DNA of 64,000 nucleotides from an uncultured Hyphomicrobiales bacterium (GTDB lineage: Bacteria > Pseudomonadota > Alphaproteobacteria > Rhizobiales > Xanthobacteraceae), in NCBI GenBank assembly GCA_903878085.1, contig CAIRGJ010000008.1, forward strand, positions 186,001-250,000, in the 5' to 3' direction. The position numbers and the translations under genes were made by a program. The notes below the pieces were generated by a model. The model was given only the letters and a program-made list of their open reading frames with translations. It did no database searches and had not been told where the DNA came from. Shown piece after piece: positions 46,548 through 55,015 of this stretch. The first letter of the stretch is position 1; each line of letters starts with the position of its first letter.

Positions 46548-47789
46548 TCACAACGACGCGAAATCAATCGGCTTGTGACGATCCAGCGTGCGATGCATCG
46601 GCGGCAGCGGATATTTCAGGCCGCTGGCGCAGTTAAACAGCACGACCTGGTCGGTCTTTTTGACAAGGCCATCGGCCAGGCTCTGCTTGTAGGCGGCGTA
46701 GGTCGCGGCACCTTCCGGGCACAGCAGGAAGCCCTCTTCCTTGGCCATCTCATTGAGCGCCGCGGTGATGGCGTCGTCGTCGACCGCGATGGCGAAACCG
46801 CCACTCTCGCGCACGGCGCGCAGGATCAAAAAGTCACCGACCGCCTGCGGCACACGAATGCCGGAGGCGATGGTGTGGGCATTTTCCCAGCGCGGCGCGT
46901 GCTCGGTGCCGTCCTCGAAGGCTTTCACCATCGGCGCGCAGCCTGAGGCCTGCACCGCGACCATGCGCGGGCGCTTCGAGCCGATAAAGCCGATTGCTTC
47001 CAGCTCGGCGAAAGCCTTCCACATGCCGATCAGGCCGGTGCCGCCGCCGGTCGGATAGAAGATGACATCCGGCACCTGCCAGCCGAGCTGCTCGGCAAGT
47101 TCGAGGCCCATCGTCTTCTTGCCTTCGATGCGGTACGGCTCCTTCAAGGTCGAGGTGTCGAACCAGCCGACTTTGGCCTTGCCCTCGCCGACAATTTTTC
47201 CACAATCATCAATAAGCCCGTTGACGCGGTAGACCGCGGCGCCTTGCAGCGCGATCTCGCTGACGTTTACTTCCGGCGTGTCTTCCGGACAGAAGATCGT
47301 GGTCTTGATGCCGGCATGCGTCGCATAAGCCGCGAGCGCGGCGCCCGCGTTACCATTTGTCGGCATCGCCATGTGCTTGATGCCGAGCGCCTTGGCCATC
47401 GACACCGCCATCACCAGGCCGCGCGCCTTGAACGAAGCGGTCGGCAGCCGGCCTTCGTCCTTGACCAGAATCTCGCCGCCGCCGAGCTTGGCCGACAATT
47501 TCGGCATGCGCACGATCGGCGTCATGGTTTCGCCGAGGCTGACGATGTTGGCGGCATCGCGCACCGGCAGTAGTTCGCGGTAGCGCCACAGATCCGGCGG
47601 CCGCTGCGCCAGCTTTTCCTTGGTCAGCGCTTTTTTCACGCCGGCCAAATCGTAACGCACCAGCAGCGGCTTGCCCGCGCGGGAGAGGTTGTGAACTTGG
47701 CCCGCCTCGTGGCGCTCGCCGGTCATCGCGCATTCGAGATGCGTGACGAAATTCGGCAGCGTGGCTGTGAGATTGTCGTCGTGCCGCAT
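46548..47789 (-). CDS. threonine synthase-like PLP enzyme
   Basis: A 413-residue fold-type II PLP enzyme resembling threonine synthase, which makes threonine from O-phosphohomoserine. The PLP lysine is in RLPTASFKARGLVMAVSMA (about residue 123), and the phosphate-binding loop is MPTNGNAGAALAAYA. A glycine-rich YPTGGGTGLIGMWKAF follows in the second half. The N-terminal region contains HLECAMTGERHEAGQVHNLSRAGKPLLVRYD, which could carry a zinc-like Cys/His set. A second, canonical thrC may exist elsewhere, so the reaction is not certain. Confidence 0.83.
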   Translation of the reverse strand: MRHDDNLTATLPNFVTHLECAMTGERHEAGQVHNLSRAGKPLLVRYDLAGVKKALTKEKLAQRPPDLWRYRELLPVRDAANIVSLGETMTPIVRMPKLSAKLGGGEILVKDEGRLPTASFKARGLVMAVSMAKALGIKHMAMPTNGNAGAALAAYATHAGIKTTIFCPEDTPEVNVSEIALQGAAVYRVNGLIDDCGKIVGEGKAKVGWFDTSTLKEPYRIEGKKTMGLELAEQLGWQVPDVIFYPTGGGTGLIGMWKAFAELEAIGFIGSKRPRMVAVQASGCAPMVKAFEDGTEHAPRWENAHTIASGIRVPQAVGDFLILRAVRESGGFAIAVDDDAITAALNEMAKEEGFLLCPEGAATYAAYKQSLADGLVKKTDQVVLFNCASGLKYPLPPMHRTLDRHKPIDFASL

Positions 47790-47819
47790 GACGCAAAAAT
47801 CCTTATTCGAAGACCGCGA

Positions 47820-48281
47820 TTATTGACCATCCGCGCGCGGCGGTCGCGCGCGAAATACCACGAAATGAGACAGCGAGAAATTGACCACGAAACTCACCAG
47901 GATCGAGATCAGCTTGGCGCCGATGACCGGCAGCACGAAGGACAGCGCGAACAAAGTCGCCGTGCTGGCCACCATGCCGGCGACGCCGGAGGCGATGAAG
48001 GTTCCATAGTCGCGCCAGCGCAGCATATGGCCCGACTCCGGGCCGAAGGTGGTGAAGGAATTCATCGCATAGGAAAACGACACTGCCACCAGCCAGGCCA
48101 GCACGTTGGACGGAATCAGCGGCCACTGGAGATAGGTCGCGGCGGTCCAGAAGATGCTGAAATCGATGGCGGTATTGATGACGCCGACAAAGGCGAAGCT
48201 GATCGCCTTGAGCACAAGGGCGCGCTCGTGCCAGGCCACGGAGAGACGGTCGAGGATATTCTGCAGGGGCGCCGGAATCAT
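47820..48281 (-). CDS. GtrA-family membrane protein
   Basis: A 153-residue protein with four hydrophobic helices (about 26-44, 50-70, 88-110 and 114-135). It has the GtrA signatures FVGVINTAIDFSIFW and FSYAMNSFTTFG, with FVVNFSLSHFVVFR at the end. GtrA proteins are thought to flip polyprenyl-phosphate-linked sugars across the inner membrane. It is divergent from a DPM/ArnC-like GT2 gene at 48409, which fits a role in supplying a lipid-linked sugar. The ATG at 48281 was chosen over longer frames that lack homology. Confidence 0.87.
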   Translation of the reverse strand: MIPAPLQNILDRLSVAWHERALVLKAISFAFVGVINTAIDFSIFWTAATYLQWPLIPSNVLAWLVAVSFSYAMNSFTTFGPESGHMLRWRDYGTFIASGVAGMVASTATLFALSFVLPVIGAKLISILVSFVVNFSLSHFVVFRARPPRADGQ

Positions 48282-48408
48282 TGTCCGTACATAGCATCTT
48301 GTTGGCGCCGGATCGCACCTGAAAAAACCGCACTTTAGACAGGCGCGACAGGGCCGCGCCGGTACGGTATAGATCGGCACGAAGCGAAATTACGACAGGT
48401 TGGCGAGA

Positions 48409-49494
48409 ATGGCGACGAAACCGGCCAAATCCCGCGCGGCGGCGGGACGGCCCAAATCTGCAGGTGAGCCCGAGTCCGGAGCGCTGCCCGGCCTGTCGGT
48501 CGTGATCCCGATGTTCAACGAGGCCAAAGGCCTCGCCCGCCTGCACGAGCGCATCGCCGAGGTCGCACGTTTTCTCAAGGTCAAGCGCGGGCTGGCGATG
48601 GAGGTCGTCTATGTCGATGACGGCAGCCGCGACGACTCCAGCCGCATCGCCCAGAGCCTGCCGGCCATCGCCCTCGACGTCCAGGTCGTGACGCTGTCGC
48701 GCAATTTCGGCAAGGAGGCGGCGCTCCTCGCCGGCCTCGAGCACGCCCGGCTCGGCGCCGTGCTGTTCATGGACGCCGACGGCCAGCATTCGCCGGAACT
48801 GATCGAGACCCTGATATCGCGCTGGCTCGATGACGGCTACGATGTGGTCTACACCGCCAAGGCGCATCGCGAGAACGAGCCCTTGCTGCGCCGCATTGGC
48901 GTCAAGACATTCTACGCCCTGCTGAACTGGCGCTCGCGCCACAAAATCCCGGAGGATGCCGGCGACTTCCGCCTGCTGTCGCCGCGCGCCGCGGCGGCGT
49001 TGCGCGCCATGCCGGAGCGCAACCGCTTCTTCAAGGGGCTGGCGAGCTGGATCGGCTTCAAGCAGGTGCGGGTCGACTACGAACCGGCCGAGCGCGAACA
49101 TGGCGTGACGACCTGGAATATCTGGACGCTGATCGGCCTGTCGATCGAGGGACTGACGTCGTTCTCGGTGGCGCCGTTGCGGGTCGCCAGCCTGCTCGGC
49201 CTGCTGCTCGCGGCAACCGCGCTACTGTTCGGCTGCTGGATCTTGCTGGAGACGATGCTGTTCGGCAAGGACGTGCCCGGCTATCCCTCGCTGGTGGTCA
49301 GCGTCATGGTGATCGGCGGCGTGCAACTGCTGATGATCGGCGTGCTCGGCGAATATATCGGCAAGCTTCTGTCCGAGATCAAAGGACGCCCGGTTTACTT
49401 TGTCGCCGAACACACGCTGAAGAACGCCGACGACAAAAACGAACCAAAAGACCACACCAAGCCGCGGCCGGTTGCCTCGCGCGCGGCGGAGTAA
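48409..49494 (+). CDS. polyprenyl-phosphate glycosyltransferase, GT2 family (DPM/ArnC/GtrB-like)
   Basis: A 361-residue enzyme predicted to load a sugar from a nucleotide donor onto undecaprenyl phosphate on the cytoplasmic face. The GT-A domain begins LSVVIPMFNEAKGLARLHERI, with VVYVDDGSRDDS, LSRNFGKEAALLAGLEHA and the metal-binding MDADGQHSPELI. An acceptor-helix region FRLLSPRAAAALRAMPERNRFFKGL follows. Two C-terminal helices (about 263-285 and 300-322) anchor it. It is divergent from GtrA and five bases from a YdjC-type deacetylase gene. The Lys/Ala-rich N terminus is variable; the TTG at 48400 is an alternative start. Confidence 0.9.
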   Translation: MATKPAKSRAAAGRPKSAGEPESGALPGLSVVIPMFNEAKGLARLHERIAEVARFLKVKRGLAMEVVYVDDGSRDDSSRIAQSLPAIALDVQVVTLSRNFGKEAALLAGLEHARLGAVLFMDADGQHSPELIETLISRWLDDGYDVVYTAKAHRENEPLLRRIGVKTFYALLNWRSRHKIPEDAGDFRLLSPRAAAALRAMPERNRFFKGLASWIGFKQVRVDYEPAEREHGVTTWNIWTLIGLSIEGLTSFSVAPLRVASLLGLLLAATALLFGCWILLETMLFGKDVPGYPSLVVSVMVIGGVQLLMIGVLGEYIGKLLSEIKGRPVYFVAEHTLKNADDKNEPKDHTKPRPVASRAAE

Positions 49495-49498
49495 CGTC

Positions 49499-50371
49499 TT
49501 GCACCAGCCTCGCCCTGTATCGCGCCACATCTGGCTGTGCGCGGACGACTACGGCATCTCGCCCGCCGTCAATGCCGGCATTCGCGAACTGATCGCGGGC
49601 GGACGGCTCAACGCCACGTCGGTGATGGTGGCGGCGCCTTTTCTCGGCGCCGACGAAGCGCAGGCACTCGCGCGTCTCAATACGAACGAGAAACGCGCCG
49701 CCATCGGCCTGCATGTGACGCTGACCGCGCCGTTCAAACCGATGAGCGCCGGCTTTATGCCGACGTGCGACGGCGCCTTTCTGCCGCTGGCGGAGACGAT
49801 GCGCACGGCCATCGCTCACCGGCTGCAGCCACACATGCTGACGGTCGAAATCGCGAGGCAGTTGGAGGCGTTCGAAAAGATTTTCGGCCGGCTGCCCGAC
49901 TTCGTCGACGGCCACCAGCACGTGCATTTGTTTCCGCAGGTGCGCGACGCGTTTCTCAAAACCGTCGCCGAGATCGCGCCCAATGCCTGGGTGCGGCAAT
50001 GCGGCCGGGCCAATTCATTGCGCCGCCTGCACGACCGCAAGGCGCTGGTGCTGGATATTCTGAGCATGGCATTTCGTCGCAGGGCCGAACGGCAGGGCCT
50101 GGCCACCAATCCGGCCTTTGCCGGCGCCTATAATTTCTCGCCGAAGGCCAAATTTGCCAAGATTTTCCCGCGTTTTCTCACTGGATTGCCCGATGGCGGC
50201 CTGATCATGTGTCATCCGGGCTTCGTCGATGCCGAGCTAAAAAGCCTCGATTCGCTGACGACGCTGCGCGAGCATGAATTCGCCTATTTCAATTCCGATG
50301 CTTTTCCCAAGACGCTCGCGGAACACGGCGTCGCGCTGGCGGCCGCTGGCAATAACGGCGGCGCTGCCTAG
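49499..50371 (+). CDS. ChbG/HpnK (YdjC-type) carbohydrate deacetylase
   Basis: A 290-residue protein of the YdjC family, which removes N-acetyl or related groups from amino sugars. Metal-binding features are CADDYGISPAVN (about residues 15-26), GLHVTLTAP and DGHQHVHLFPQVRDAF. The C-terminal part holds EFAYFNSDAF and the cell ends with a short glycine-rich tail. It follows the GT2 gene at once: a TTG at 49499, with GGAG about 8 bases before it, lies four bases beyond that gene's stop. That position suggests that it trims the sugar carried by the lipid product. HpnK homologues occur in hopanoid clusters, but no other hopanoid gene is here. Confidence 0.86.
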   Translation: MHQPRPVSRHIWLCADDYGISPAVNAGIRELIAGGRLNATSVMVAAPFLGADEAQALARLNTNEKRAAIGLHVTLTAPFKPMSAGFMPTCDGAFLPLAETMRTAIAHRLQPHMLTVEIARQLEAFEKIFGRLPDFVDGHQHVHLFPQVRDAFLKTVAEIAPNAWVRQCGRANSLRRLHDRKALVLDILSMAFRRRAERQGLATNPAFAGAYNFSPKAKFAKIFPRFLTGLPDGGLIMCHPGFVDAELKSLDSLTTLREHEFAYFNSDAFPKTLAEHGVALAAAGNNGGAA

Positions 50372-50404
50372 ATACAAGTTTGAGATTTCGTCTGGGAGGA
50401 CACA

Positions 50405-51148
50405 ATGACCCCGCAGGAACGCCAACTGGTCAATGAGTTGTTCGACAAGCTTGCGCGGCTGGAAGGCACGCCGCGCGACCCCGATGCCGAGCGTGCGATC
50501 GTCGACGGCCTCGCCCGCGCGCCGAACGCGGTCTACGCTCTGGTGCAGACCGCGCTGGTGCAGGACGAGGCGCTCAAGCGCGCCGACGCCCGCATCCGCG
50601 AATTGAGCGGCGAGGACGAGACGCCGCGCCAAGGCGGCGGCTTTCTCGACAACATGCGCAATGCGCTGAGCGGCGGTGCGGCGCACGGTTCGGTGCCGAG
50701 CGTGCGCCCTGCCGCAAGCAGCGGTCCCGATCCGCGCTGGAACACCGGCGGCGCCTGGTCAGGCAGCGCACCGCAGCCGGCTGCGCCGGCACCGGCGCAA
50801 TCTTTTGGCGGTGGCGGTTCCTTCCTTGGCACCGCGGCGGCGTCGGCCGCGGGTGTGATCGGCGGCGCGCTGCTGCTCAACTCGATCAGTTCGATGTTCG
50901 GCCATCACGGTGGCGGCTTTGGCGGCGGCAGCGCCTTTGGCGGCGATGCGGCGGCTTCGCCCTGGAGCACGAGCGCATCCAACAGCGATCTGGCGCGCGA
51001 TGCCGGTTTGAACGATGTCGGCAACGCCAGTGGCGGCGGCAACGATCGCAGCGCCGGCCTGTTCGGCTCCGGCGATGCCGATGCGAATGTCGATGTGGCG
51101 GATTCGGGCGGCGATTTCGGCGGCGATGGCGGCGGCGACAGCGCGTAA
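50405..51148 (+). CDS. DUF2076 family protein
   Basis: A 247-residue protein with the DUF2076 opening MTPQERQLVNELFDKLARLEGTPRDPDAERAIVDGLARAPNAVYALVQTALVQDEALK. A Pro/Ser-rich linker follows, then one hydrophobic glycine/alanine segment (SFLGTAAASAAGVIGGALLLNSISSMFG, about 138-165) and a low-complexity tail rich in Gly, Asp and Ser. It resembles periplasmic ligand-binding-like proteins only weakly. GGGAGGA lies about 6 bases before the ATG. Its function is unknown. A pair of palindromic repeats follows the stop. Confidence 0.85.
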   Translation: MTPQERQLVNELFDKLARLEGTPRDPDAERAIVDGLARAPNAVYALVQTALVQDEALKRADARIRELSGEDETPRQGGGFLDNMRNALSGGAAHGSVPSVRPAASSGPDPRWNTGGAWSGSAPQPAAPAPAQSFGGGGSFLGTAAASAAGVIGGALLLNSISSMFGHHGGGFGGGSAFGGDAAASPWSTSASNSDLARDAGLNDVGNASGGGNDRSAGLFGSGDADANVDVADSGGDFGGDGGGDSA

Positions 51149-51159
51149 ATCAGCAACCT

Positions 51160-51206
51160 GTCCCGGGCGCAGCGCAGCGTGAAACGGTGCACTGCAGACC
51201 CGGGAC
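51160..51206. repeat. intergenic palindrome (GTCCCGGG type)
   Basis: A 47-base unit with perfect 8-bp arms (GTCCCGGG at 51160-51167, CCCGGGAC at 51199-51206) and a GCAGCGCAGCGTG...GTGCACTGCAGA interior. It lies 12 bases after the DUF2076 stop and may terminate that transcript. Repeats of this type are common in Bradyrhizobium-like genomes. Confidence 0.75.
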
Positions 51207-51230
51207 CTTTAAAAATTCCGAATTTTGAAC

Positions 51231-51322
51231 GGCCCCGGATCAGCGTCGCAACACTTCGCCATAGCGCGTCGAAGACGCGCGTAAACGCGCTTATGGCTAC
51301 GCGCTGCGCCGCGTCCGGGGCA
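51231..51322. repeat. second intergenic palindrome containing a nested 40-base module
   Basis: A 92-base unit with arms GCCCCGGA (51232-51239) and TCCGGGGC (51314-51321). Its centre (51258-51297) is a 40-base palindrome that also occurs, in the opposite orientation and with one mismatch, inside the repeat at 23154-23282. It ends 6 bases before the stop of the L,D-transpeptidase gene, on the opposite strand. Confidence 0.75.
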
Positions 51323-51327
51323 GGAGC

Positions 51328-52080
51328 CTACATCACGATGACTTTGCTACCGACTTTGACGCGACTGTAGAGGTCGATGATATCGACGTTGCGCATGCGG
51401 ATGCAGCCGGACGACACGTTCTGCCCGATGGTCCAGGGTTCGTTCGAGCCGTGGATGCGATAGAGCGTCGAGCCTAGATACATCGCGCGCGCGCCGAGCG
51501 GATTGTTCGGACCGCCCGCCATGAAGTGCGGCAAGTTCGGCTGGCGCTGCAGCATCTCCGGCGGCGGCACCCAATCCGGCCATTCCTTCTTCGCCGAAAC
51601 CGTATGCATGCCCGACCAGGTGAAGCCCGGCCGGCCGACGCCGATGCCGTAACGGATGGCTTTGCCGTCGGGCTGGACCAAGAACAAGAAGTGCCGCGGC
51701 GTATCGATGACAATGGCGCCGGGCTCTTCCTTGCCGGCGTAGTCGACGAGCTGCTGTTCGAACTGCGGATCGACCGGATAGCCCTGCGGCTCCAGCATCG
51801 GATCCGCGGTGGGATTGGCGTTGGCGTAAAGCGGCCGGGCGCCGGTTTGATAGTTTTGCGACGGCGCGATGTATTGCGGCGGCGGCATCGGCTGCCGCGG
51901 CGCGGAATCGCCGAACAGGAATTCGATGAAGCCGCCGCCGAAATTGCCGCGAACGTCCTGGGCCGGCACCATGACGACCATCGGCGGCGTCGACGGCAGC
52001 ATCTGCGCCCACGCCGGCGTTGAAGCCGCGCCGCCGGCGAGCAAGCCCGCGATAAGAACTGGAAAGATCGAAACCCGCAT
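51328..52080 (-). CDS. L,D-transpeptidase (ErfK/YbiS family)
   Basis: An exported 250-residue protein that forms 3-3 cross-links in peptidoglycan or attaches proteins to it. The signal peptide is RVSIFPVLIAGLLAGGAASTPAWA. The catalytic YkuD domain (about residues 118-250) contains IVIDTPRHFLFLV and the active-site block HGSNEPWTIGQNVSSGCIRM, where the His and the SxGCxR cysteine are both kept. A Pro/Gln-rich linker separates it from the signal peptide. The ATG at 52080 directly precedes the signal peptide. Confidence 0.93.
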   Translation of the reverse strand: MRVSIFPVLIAGLLAGGAASTPAWAQMLPSTPPMVVMVPAQDVRGNFGGGFIEFLFGDSAPRQPMPPPQYIAPSQNYQTGARPLYANANPTADPMLEPQGYPVDPQFEQQLVDYAGKEEPGAIVIDTPRHFLFLVQPDGKAIRYGIGVGRPGFTWSGMHTVSAKKEWPDWVPPPEMLQRQPNLPHFMAGGPNNPLGARAMYLGSTLYRIHGSNEPWTIGQNVSSGCIRMRNVDIIDLYSRVKVGSKVIVM

Positions 52081-52289
52081 GGCCGCGATTACACGGCCAA
52101 ACCGACACCGATTGGTAAAGCTCGCGCGCGCCGGGCGGCATTCCGGTGCGGCGGCGCGCGCTTCGTCGCGACACGGTTTATTTTGCGTAAAGCGGCGCGG
52201 CATGGTTAACGGGGTATTTCGTGATGTCGCAACCCAGCGTTAATCGCCGTTGAGGTAGATAAGAGACTGGGGCAGCGAGGGGACGTTCC

Positions 52290-52937
52290 GTGCAGCGAAA
52301 AGTTTTCCGCGTCGAGCAGATGTTTTCAGTCGGCCGCGCCGCCGAGTCCGCGCCGCCAGCCCATGTCGATGAGCTCAAAGCCCTGCACCGGCTCAGCGAG
52401 CTGCGCGACGACGCCACCGCCGAGACGGTGCATGGCCTCACCCACGAATTGACGCTGATCCGCGAAACCATCGCCCACAACAAGCGCGAACTGGCCATGA
52501 TGATCGGCGACGGCACCGAGCGCCGCATGGCGCGCGCCGCCGACGAGCTGCGCGCCTCAGTCGATGGCATGGATTACGCCACGCAGAACATTCTGAAATC
52601 GGTCGAGGTCATCGACGACAGCGCCAAGGCACTCGCCGCTGCGCAGAAAAACGATTACGAAATCGGGCTGACCCAGGAGATCCAGGATCAGGTCGTGGCG
52701 ATCTACGAATCCTGCAACTTCCAGGACCTCGCCGGCCAGCGCATCAGTACCGTGATCGGCATGATGACCATGATCGAGGATCAGGTTTCCGCCATGCTCG
52801 ACCGCTGCAACGGCACAGCCGTCCGCGAGCGGCCGCCGGTCGCGCCGCGGCCGGGCGCCGCGCTGCTCAATGGCCCAAAGCTCGACGGCGATCCCGGCCA
52901 TGCCAGCCAAAGCGACATCGACGCGATGTTCGACTGA
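52290..52937 (+). CDS. CheZ-like protein phosphatase
   Basis: A 215-residue, mostly helical protein resembling CheZ, which dephosphorylates CheY-P. The long helical hairpin (about residues 40-170) includes IYESCNFQDLAGQRISTVIGMM, matching the CheZ catalytic D-x3-Q segment. The acidic C-terminal peptide SQSDIDAMFD resembles the CheY-docking tail of E. coli CheZ. I used the GTG at 52290. No che operon adjoins it, and cheY lies 28 kb away in this window, so pairing of the two is inference. Some alphaproteobacterial members also act on other receivers. Confidence 0.82.
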   Translation: MQRKVFRVEQMFSVGRAAESAPPAHVDELKALHRLSELRDDATAETVHGLTHELTLIRETIAHNKRELAMMIGDGTERRMARAADELRASVDGMDYATQNILKSVEVIDDSAKALAAAQKNDYEIGLTQEIQDQVVAIYESCNFQDLAGQRISTVIGMMTMIEDQVSAMLDRCNGTAVRERPPVAPRPGAALLNGPKLDGDPGHASQSDIDAMFD

Positions 52938-54173
52938 TCAAGCGTTTGGCTGATCGCGTGCTGGCGTTCTGCGGATCACGACAAAGCAGGTCAGCGCCAC
53001 GGCGGCGAAACTTGCCGCCAGCGCCAGCGCCACCGGGTCCGATGTGCGGTCGATGACGAAGGCCATCACCAGCGGCGCCGCCGCCTGCATCAGCAGGAAC
53101 GGACCGGCCAGACGCCCCATCAGCCGCCCGTAACCGGAGGCGCCGAATAGCATCAGCGGCACCGCGCCGCGCGTGATAGTCACCAGCCCGTTGGCGCCGC
53201 CGAACAGCAGCGCGAAGGCTGCCGCCACCGGTGCTGAAACGCCGAGGATCGCCAGCATCACGAAGGCGCACAGCAGAACGCCGAGCGCAAAGCGCACCAC
53301 CCACAACGGATGCAGATTGCGGCCGAACGAGAACTCGATCAGCCGCGCGCCGACCTGCGCCGGGCCGAACAGCGCGCCGATCCACACCACCGTGCCGGCA
53401 TCGATGCCGGAGCGCTGAAAGATCGCCAACAGATGCGCCGACAGACCCGAGGGCACGAAAGCATAGGCCGCGAAGGCCGAAGCAACCAGAATGAACGGCA
53501 GGCCGTGCGGCGGCAGCATTTTGTCCGGCACCTTGGCGTCGCTTGGCGAAAGCGGCGCGGCCTCGAACCGCCGGCGCGGCAAGAGAAAAGCATGCAGCGG
53601 CGCCGAGACACAGGCGAGCAGCGCGGCATAGATCAAATAAGTGCCGCGCCAGCCGACTTGCTCCAACAGGAAATGCGTCGCCGGCCAGCTCACGGTCGAA
53701 GCAAAGCCGCCGGCCAGCGTCAGCGCCGTGATCGGCCGCCGCGCGCCGGCGCCGAAGATTCGGCCGAGCGAGGCGAAGGCGGAGTCATAGAGGTTCGCCG
53801 ACATGGCGACGCCAAGCACCATCCACACCGCGTAATAGGCGGTGCGGCTGTCGGCATAAGCCATCAGCGCCAGCCCGAGCGCGCCGACGAGCGAGCCGGC
53901 CGTCATCGTCACCTGCCCGCCAAAACGGTCGATCGAGCGGCCGACATAAGGCGCAATCAATCCGGCGACCAACAGCGCGATCGAGAAGCCGCCCATCGCA
54001 AACGACATCGACCAGCCGTGCTCATTGGCAATGAGCGGAACAATCAAGACCGGCGTGTAGAAGATCGTGCCCCAGGACAGAATCTGCGTGACGCCGAGAA
54101 CCGGCACGGCGCGCCAAGGTCCTCGAAGAATTGGACCGAACAGAAAATCGCGGGGAGGAATCACAAGTAGCAC
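52938..54173 (-). CDS. MFS transporter
   Basis: A 411-residue 12-helix transporter of the monocarboxylate-like MFS group. The first helix carries TQILSWGTIFYTPVLIVPLIANEHGWSMSFAMGGFS, and the motif A region is GRSIDRFGGQ. The central loop, about residues 195-215, is basic, with an adjoining proline-rich stretch. It differs clearly from the MFS gene at 44046. The stop is adjacent to the stop of the CheZ-like gene, so the two converge with no gap. Two perfect 28-bp palindromes lie 102-169 bases upstream of its start. Substrate unknown. Confidence 0.88.
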   Translation of the reverse strand: MLLVIPPRDFLFGPILRGPWRAVPVLGVTQILSWGTIFYTPVLIVPLIANEHGWSMSFAMGGFSIALLVAGLIAPYVGRSIDRFGGQVTMTAGSLVGALGLALMAYADSRTAYYAVWMVLGVAMSANLYDSAFASLGRIFGAGARRPITALTLAGGFASTVSWPATHFLLEQVGWRGTYLIYAALLACVSAPLHAFLLPRRRFEAAPLSPSDAKVPDKMLPPHGLPFILVASAFAAYAFVPSGLSAHLLAIFQRSGIDAGTVVWIGALFGPAQVGARLIEFSFGRNLHPLWVVRFALGVLLCAFVMLAILGVSAPVAAAFALLFGGANGLVTITRGAVPLMLFGASGYGRLMGRLAGPFLLMQAAAPLVMAFVIDRTSDPVALALAASFAAVALTCFVVIRRTPARDQPNA

Positions 54174-54274
54174 TCACCGTCATGCGCGGGCTTGACCCGC
54201 GCATCCATGATGAGCGGCCACCAACGCCGAGCTTACGTTAAGCCCATCGTCGCGGAGGCAGATCATGGATTGCA

Positions 54275-54302
54275 TTAGAACTCGGGTATACCCGAGTTCT
54301 AA
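54275..54302. promoter_or_regulatory. 28-bp perfect palindrome A, candidate operator
   Basis: Perfect dyad centred between 54288 and 54289 with the core TCGGGTATACCCGA. It shares this 14-base core with palindrome B at 54315, and the two centres are exactly 40 bases apart. It lies upstream of the MFS gene that starts at 54173. It could be a protein-binding site or a repeat unit. Confidence 0.7.
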
Positions 54303-54314
54303 ATTTATTGATTG

Positions 54315-54342
54315 CCGCAAGTCGGGTATACCCGACTTGCGG
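54315..54342. promoter_or_regulatory. 28-bp perfect palindrome B, candidate operator
   Basis: Perfect dyad centred between 54328 and 54329 with the same TCGGGTATACCCGA core as palindrome A but different outer arms (CCGCAAG/CTTGCGG). The differing arms argue that the dyad symmetry itself has been kept, not merely copied. Confidence 0.7.
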
Positions 54343-54391
54343 TGTCAAGCCCGGCAATGACGAAGGAAAAAGCGGCGCGAGGTGAAGGCGA

Positions 54392-55015
54392 TCACCGCGC
54401 CGGCGGCGGGGCGTTCTGGACCGGCGGCTGCACCGGCTTTGGCGCAGTCTTGGGGGCCGCTTTCGGGCGAGGCTTGGCCGCGGCTTTCGGCTTCGGACGC
54501 TTTTCGCCCTCGGGGCCGCAGCGGACATAGACCATGGTGCCGTAGCGGCCCTGCACTTCGCTGTCGATCCAGCGCAGCGCCAGCACACGGCCGTCGAAGC
54601 TGACCACCTCGCGGTCCTGCTGACCGCCCGGCGGGTCCTCGGCGGGGCCGATATAGGTCTTGTTGCCGGGCGCGCCCTTGAGGCGCAGCTCGGTCGGGGT
54701 TGCCTGGTCGGCGAGATGCATCATGACGCCACCGGTCGGGCCGAGGGTGATGACGTAGGGCTGTTTGCATTGATTGGCGGCGGCGGCCTCGGTGCGCGCC
54801 CGGTCCTCGTCCTTATGATAGGCGGCAAGGCCCCAGCGCCCGACAATGTCCTGCGGCGGGAATGACGGCGGCAGTGTCGGCGTCACCTCGGGCGGGGGCG
54901 GCGGCGCTTCAGAGGTCGAAAACGGATTGCTGATGCCGGAGCAGCCGGCAAGGCCCAAAGCGAGCAGCGCCAAGACCAAAGAGGTCGGCAGGCTGGGGCG
55001 GGTCGGAAGGCTCAT
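54392..55015 (-). CDS. lipoprotein with a C-terminal Ala/Pro/Lys tail, function unknown
   Basis: A 207-residue lipoprotein. The signal peptide ends in LALLALGLAGC, a standard lipobox, followed by SGISNPF. A conserved-looking domain spans about residues 50-160 (IVGRWGLAAYHKDEDRARTEAAAANQCKQPYVITLGPTGGVMMHLAD...GRYGTMVYVRCG). The tail is a disordered run of Ala, Pro and Lys. The fold resembles outer-membrane-associated lipoproteins of unknown role. It is divergent from groES, and the 266-base gap holds the groESL control region. I cannot name a family. Confidence 0.75.
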   Translation of the reverse strand: MSLPTRPSLPTSLVLALLALGLAGCSGISNPFSTSEAPPPPPEVTPTLPPSFPPQDIVGRWGLAAYHKDEDRARTEAAAANQCKQPYVITLGPTGGVMMHLADQATPTELRLKGAPGNKTYIGPAEDPPGGQQDREVVSFDGRVLALRWIDSEVQGRYGTMVYVRCGPEGEKRPKPKAAAKPRPKAAPKTAPKPVQPPVQNAPPPAR

